This document shows positions 59,470 to 64,000 of a stretch of DNA of 64,000 nucleotides, piece by piece. A program made the position numbers and the translations under genes. The notes beneath the pieces were generated by a model, which was not told the DNA's origin, made no database searches, and saw only the letters and a list, made by a program, of their open reading frames with translations. How positions within the stretch are numbered: the first letter of the stretch is position 1; each line of letters opens with the position of its first letter. Source of the DNA: Ascaphus truei (taxonomy: Eukaryota > Chordata > Amphibia > Anura > Ascaphidae); assembly GCA_036426205.1 (NCBI GenBank), contig CM071568.1, forward strand, positions 218,843,216 through 218,907,215, given 5' to 3'.

Positions 59470-59920
59470 CCTGTCTAACGAGACATGTGAATATGCTCAC
59501 AAGTGATATTTTTAGGTACCAAATTAAAAAACGTAAGATTAAAGGTAAAGTACAGTATAGGGACTGTTTTGCACAAATATTATCAAAAGGCAGTTTTCTA
59601 AAAAAAAAAAAAAAAAAAAAAAAACATTTACAATAAAAGTACGTCAGAGTCATTTATTAAGTGGACAAGTACTAAAAAAGATGTTGGCAAGGTAAAATAT
59701 GCAAAAATATAAAGTATCTGCTCTATTTGCTGTGCTTTACCTTGTTTTTACTTGTGCGTGTCAGAAAACCTGTGTTTTATTAATTCTCACATGGCCTCAG
59801 TTACTCATAGCCCTCAGTTCATATTATTTTGTGCTTGAAGTCCTTTCAAGGTTACAATAAACAACATACAGTAGATATCGTTTAGAAATATGCTAGTAGA
59901 CAGTTACAGTCGTGCTACAC
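59470..59920. other. intron sequence, no gene seen
   Basis: Contains a 24-base A run (59600-59625), otherwise unremarkable. Confidence 0.5.
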
Positions 59921-59923
59921 TAG

Positions 59924-60000
59924 TAGCTGATTTAGCTCACGCTGTTAGAGCTCTTGTCTAAAAAACAGTGGTTGTAGGTTCTACTCCTGTTGCATCTGAC
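59924..60000 (+). pseudogene. tRNA-like relic
   Basis: A box A-like TTAGCTCACGCTGTTAGAGC and a box B-like GGTTCTACTCC are spaced as in tRNA genes, with a possible D-stem (GCTC/GAGC) and a T-stem using G-T pairs. The anticodon stem and the acceptor stem do not pair well. It is a tRNA pseudogene or the head of an old tRNA-derived SINE. Confidence 0.45.
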
Positions 60001-60297
60001 ACCAGTACACTATTGCAGTCACTATAGTAGTTGCATTAAGCTTGTCAATGCAATATAGTTTCTATAGATAGCCTTTTAGAAAGTGTGGGATGCAACTTAT
60101 TTAACTATACTTTGCATAACCATTAGCATATGTTCCAGATGTGATCCTTTTTCAGCACAGGCATCTCTCCCAATTTTTTTTGGAGAGAGGTTTGAGGGGA
60201 AATATATACATTACTAAAATCCCACACCACCACTATTAGGAGCTGTGTTTGAAATGCAAGTTTTAAAGTAAAAGGCAACGTTTTACTGAATGATTAC

Positions 60298-60472
60298 CTT
60301 TTTCAGTGTTGTCTACACAGTAATTGTCATCTGGAAATATTTCATCAGATTCCTTGACTCTGTTGTCTGATTGGAACATCCCTATGGGAATAATGGTGCT
60401 CTCTGAAAAATCACTCTTGCAGCTAGCTACTCCACTGCTGCTGCTACTCACGCTTGATTTCTCATAGCGAAC
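60298..60472 (-). CDS. host gene exon (first seen), unidentified Ser-rich protein
   Basis: A 175-nt minus-strand exon. Its acceptor has a strong pyrimidine tract (CTTTCTTCTTATTCCACAACTAG) and its donor is AAAAAG followed by GTAATC. It enters in phase 0, leaves in phase 1 and is open throughout. The peptide starts VRYEKSSVSSSSSGVASC, continues with an acidic stretch (ESDEIFPDDNYCVD) and looks disordered. It joins in phase to exons at 49591-49677, 42881-42935, 29223-29260 and 25380-25471, giving 149 codons across more than 35 kb. I could not assign the family. It has no signal peptide or membrane span in this part. Upstream exons, including the start, are not identified with confidence. Confidence 0.7.
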
Positions 60473-61130
60473 CTAGTTGTGGAATAAGAAGAAAGAGTAG
60501 AGCAAGAAGTGAATATACAAATCTTTCAATTTTCCTGAATTATAATTCTTTGACCTGAATTGTTCTTATGAACATGACCATGCCACACAGAATACATCTT
60601 ATTGTTCACCTGATAATATAAATTCTGACCACTGCAGCTCTTCCCTTCTGCCTAGCAACCCCCCCCCCCCCCCATAAAAATAAAAATTTCGATATCAAAT
60701 AACTGGACAACTGATATTTGTTGTGATGGGATATCTACATTAATTATGTTTGGCTTCTATTAATTGTTTATTGGATATTCATTTTCATATTGTAGATTAC
60801 TGATATTTACTTTTTATTCAGTTTTGTTCTAAATTACATTTCCTAACACATTTAGTACCAGAAAAGTCTGCATAGTGCTACAAAGCAACACATTTTATAC
60901 TGTTGTTAATTAACACTTTTGTTAGGGGAATTCTGTTTTAATTAAAACTAGATTTACACAAACACTAACCAGTATTCATTTTCATTTACTGTAATAGTGA
61001 TACACAGTGGCAATACTACAATAGTCTTATGAATTAACCAAATATTGTATGGTAACTTTTACTGCACTGCCCTATTCATTAATATTCAAAAATCCCATAA
61101 GCTGTGTTTAGTACACTTTACCCCACCCCC
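60473..61130. other. intron sequence, no gene seen
   Basis: AT-rich, with a poly-C run at 60660-60674. Confidence 0.5.
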
Positions 61131-61230
61131 TGGGAGATATGGCGGCTATGGTGTGTGTGGTGCGTTACCTGCGGCTCACAGGAGGCCTGAACCGCTGCTG
61201 CTGGGAGCCTGGGGTGAACCTAATCTGTCT

Positions 61231-61246
61231 GGTGACAGCGCCTCCA
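61231..61246 (-). promoter_or_regulatory. putative primer-binding site, minus strand
   Basis: On the minus strand it reads TGGAGGCGCTGTCACC, identical to the sequence at 12149-12164 and sharing TGGAGGCG with the provirus primer site. It lies eight bases beyond the LTR end at 61255. Confidence 0.5.
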
Positions 61247-61254
61247 CTTGCGCG

Positions 61255-62702
61255 TGATCCTAACAGTATTGGATAACCCCGTGCTGGACAATATATATAT
61301 AATACACACTGGTATAGTATAACAAGTTTTACTGAAAGCGTAATAATAATGATAATACAGAACCACTCAGGCCTCCCTGGGCTGTAGCCCCACACCATGC
61401 CTCCAACACTGTGTCCACACCCCGGTGGGGTTTACCCCAAAGTTCCCCATGGCACCCAACCACCCTGGTGTCCACAGAGTCAACCCACCCAAAGAGTGTG
61501 TTACAACGCTGCCCACACCCACGTGTCACTGTTGGTGCACTTGTGGAATGTTGATATACCTTGGTATACCTTCCAGGTGCTCCAGCACCTGGTATCACCT
61601 GTGCAAAAATATTGTAGGGGCGCTCCTCTATGAGGTGTATACTGTAGTTATAAATTATATTAAAGTGGACAATCCAACTTATGTGTGAAAGTGCTCATAT
61701 GTATATAAGTGAAAATAATATACAAAATGTATAAAGTAAACGTCGCAGCTCAACCCTATAAAGAGAAGGTCAAAATTCTCCTGAAGTGGATATTAATGAA
61801 GTAGCTTTTGGGGAGCGCAGATGTCACCATATGTGGAAAAAATACATATAATATTATTATTATATATTTTTTCTCCACATATGGTGACATCTGCCCTTCC
61901 CAAAAGCTACTTCGTAATACCTGGTATCACCGACAGAAGATAATTAGCTGATTCAGCGACGTTGTCCATGATGGCGTCCGCCCCCATGTGGGGTAAATTC
62001 CGGCGTGAATAATATCACCTTGAAGGTAGTCTCTGTGCCTTGCGGTGGTGATCTGGACCCAGACCACAGCCCGCAACTACTGCGCAGCGTCCATCTGTGT
62101 CCCTGACACTCTGAATGCTAAACGGGGCAGTGTCCCTGTCTAAGGGCCTGTCCCTGTAGCAATTATTCAACTTCATGAACTTTATATTCATTTTTGTTTA
62201 ATACAATTTCTTGGCTTGTTTTTAGAGCACTGCACATTTTTTTCTTGTTTCCTGTAGAAGCCACAAACTGAACAGGGGAGTCGAGGCCTAGCTGGGGCCT
62301 AACAGGGGGTCTATGGCCTAGTGCAGGGGCCTACTGACACCCTGCACCCTTACTCTCTGATGTCCCAGCTCCAACTGGTGTGGCTCACAGCGCGCCAAAA
62401 GTATTTATCCTGGCCGCTGGGGATTGCTGTTTCGCGCCATGTGATCTAGCAGCCACTGTGTTGTAGTTTCCGTGGAGCCCATGGGTGTAATGGACACCTC
62501 TGTGTACCTCTCTGCACATGCGCAAGGTGCACCAAGATGGCCGCCGCAACATAGAATCTGCACTGCACATGCGCGATCGACTCAAAGATGGCGTCGCCCT
62601 GCTATGGGAACTGCCAATGCCTTCCGCGACCGGGTCGCCTGCCATAAGCTGCCGCAACACTCGGGGGCCAGGGGAGGTACCCTGCTATAAGTGTTTGATA
62701 CA
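61255..62702 (-). mobile_element. minus-strand LTR with nested insertion
   Basis: On the plus strand it runs from TGATCC to TGATACA. On the minus strand it is related to the solo LTR at 26210-27426: both share the TGCACTAGGCCA and TAGGCCCC blocks and an AGTAAA region. Without the insertion at 61600-61918 it would be about 1.13 kb. A short stretch of internal sequence continues to about 61130 and then stops, so the rest of the element is deleted. Confidence 0.6.
61600..61918. mobile_element. hairpin-bearing insertion in the LTR
   Basis: It is flanked by a 13-bp direct repeat ACCTGGTATCACC (61587-61599, 61919-61931). Its right third is a near-perfect hairpin (arms 61799-61850 and 61862-61913, about 52 bp each). 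No coding content is seen. Confidence 0.65.
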
Positions 62703-63530
62703 GTAACCATGTTTTTTTTTTTAAATGTGGTGCCCTTACTACATTTTCAGATGTGTTCTATTCAATTATATATAAATTCTTTCAAATAGTCACACAACTA
62801 ACCAATAAAAATGTTTATTCCATTGTTTATATAAAACCTCTTTTGGGGATACAAATAAAGTGTTGAAAACCAGAGCATTTCTCAAAAAACAGGTGCTAAT
62901 TGCATAACTTGATTAATATTGTAATTCAGCCCCTTTAAAAAAAAAAGAAGCTGTTTCTTCCATAATCACAGCATCATCTCTGATTACACCAGATGTTGCT
63001 ATAATATCTTCTCCTGCTACCTCCCACAGCCTGTCAGTGTTTTTTCAATTACTTACTGTACATAGCAATCATCATTGAAGCAGCTACCATAATACACAAA
63101 ATAGGCAAATTGTTTGATTTTATCGATGTCTTCTACTCAATAGCATTCAGCAAAGATTATTCCCCCAGAACATGAAAGTAAATAGATATGGGATTTTCTA
63201 TGATAATAATGGTGGACTTTCTGATACTGGCCAAAATTGGAATACAAATTCGACAAATCTTCCCTTTTTTTCGTACTGTTGTTTGAAGTCATTCTTTGAA
63301 AAACTGGGTAGTACACTCAGCTTAAGTGTCAGATAAGGCTCTGTAGCAGTGTGGGGGTCAATGAGTATGGTGCTGGGCTGCTAGCACAACACATTCATGT
63401 GAATTGCAGCAAGAGCTAATTAGCCTCTCTGGTCAATAAAAGGTCGACAAAAGCAACGCTAGTACTCAAGCCTGGATAGAGAGTGCATGGCGCAACTCTG
63501 CTTAACTGATTATAGAACTGGGGAGGATTA
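62703..63530. other. AT-rich segment, candidate exon only
   Basis: No clear gene apart from the candidate exon listed at 63057-63132. No repeat family was recognised. Confidence 0.45.
63057..63132 (-). CDS. candidate upstream host exon, 76 nt
   Basis: A strong donor (GTAAGT) follows an open stretch on the minus strand that ends TATGTACA. One frame encodes DIDKIKQFAYFVYYGSC followed by FNDDCYV and leaves phase 2. The possible acceptor (CTATTGAGTAG) has a weak pyrimidine tract. Phase 2 does not fit directly to the exon at 60472 (phase 0), so another exon would have to lie between. Treat as a candidate only. Confidence 0.3.
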
Positions 63531-63795
63531 GGCTGCGGCTCCACTGGCGCTGAGCGCGCGGTGCTTGCCGCTTTTAATTACATAAATCTTTATGTGTACG
63601 TACATATGCTCGCTCACTCAAGCTTGGCGCTTGAGTAAACCAAAAAAAATAAGTTTCAAGCGCGCTCAATATGCCCCTCATGCCCCCCTGTGCGCGCTTG
63701 CAAAATAGCAAGAACACCCGGCGCTCATGCTTGGAGAGCTGGTGACGTCACCGCTCTCAAGCATGAGCGAGGTCAGCGCCATCGGGGTAGCAGCC
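63531..63795. mobile_element. MITE with GGCTGC ends
   Basis: The left end GGCTGCGGCTCCACTGGCGC is matched in reverse complement by GGCTGCTACCCCGATGGCGC at the right end. TTA precedes it and TAA follows, so a PIF/Harbinger origin is possible but the 3-bp flanks are not identical. The 265-bp interior repeats GCGCTTGAG-type words and has no ORF. Confidence 0.55.
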
Positions 63796-64000
63796 TAAAA
63801 AGTCACTAATGTGAGTAAGGTTCAAACAGGGCATTTAGGTGGAGATGTGCAAGGTAGAACAAGCTGTATTATTTTCATTGCCGTTTTTGAGTTTTGTATA
63901 TATGTTTGTACTGCAATAAAGGCTGCTCTGAGGAGTGGCTGATTTTGAGCTCTGCGGTGTCTACGTCAACAACGTAGTGCTGAATCCACCCTGCTACAGG

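Overview
The window looks like nuclear DNA of a vertebrate, most likely an amphibian (inference). It is AT-rich, made mostly of transposable elements, and has very long introns. It holds L2-type LINEs with a 2A-like peptide, a chromodomain Ty3/Gypsy element, hAT, piggyBac-like and mariner-like non-autonomous elements, and the hairpin plus GAAACG motif I associate with frog repeats. There are no bacterial operons, CRISPR arrays or rRNA genes.

One host gene can be supported. Five exons on the minus strand (60298-60472, 49591-49677, 42881-42935, 29223-29260, 25380-25471) have AG/GT borders and an unbroken chain of intron phases (0-1, 1-1, 1-2, 2-1, 1-0). Together they give 447 nt, or 149 codons, of open frame. 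I could not name the protein. It is Ser/Asp-rich, then basic, then Ile/Gln-rich. A weaker candidate exon lies at 63057-63132. Most large mobile elements from 30 to 59 kb sit inside this gene's introns.

Layout. 1-2 kb: AT-rich repeats and an unidentified minus-strand ORF. 2.0-12.57 kb: first copy of a roughly 10.6 kb unit. It contains a complete, young-looking LTR provirus (2612-7835, 4-bp target duplication TGTG), a 2.6 kb element with about 235-bp inverted arms, and a minus-strand LTR fragment. 12.57-23.48 kb: a second, roughly collinear copy of the same unit, full of single-base insertions and deletions in coding and noncoding sequence alike. This looks more like unpolished long-read sequence or a false duplication than natural decay. 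24-30 kb: hairpins, host exons, a piggyBac-like MITE and a solo LTR (26210-27426). 30.1-34.25 kb: a decayed LINE interrupted by a 1.09 kb foldback element. 34-41 kb: GT-, G- and CA-rich repeats. 43.2-45 kb: a non-autonomous hAT element with two minisatellites. 47.5-48.3 kb: an L1/Tx1 fragment. 51.2-59.5 kb: a minus-strand Ty3/Gypsy chromovirus, internally deleted and interrupted by a nearly complete L2-type LINE and a mariner-like MITE. 59.9-64 kb: a tRNA-like relic, host exon(s), a minus-strand LTR and a terminal MITE.

The most unusual item is the provirus at 2612-7835. It has LTRs, a primer-site-like sequence and a polypurine tract, but no gag, protease, reverse transcriptase or integrase that I can recognise. 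Instead it carries two long overlapping ORFs (412 and 597 codons) of unknown function. I infer a non-autonomous LTR element that uses enzymes made elsewhere and encodes unfamiliar proteins.
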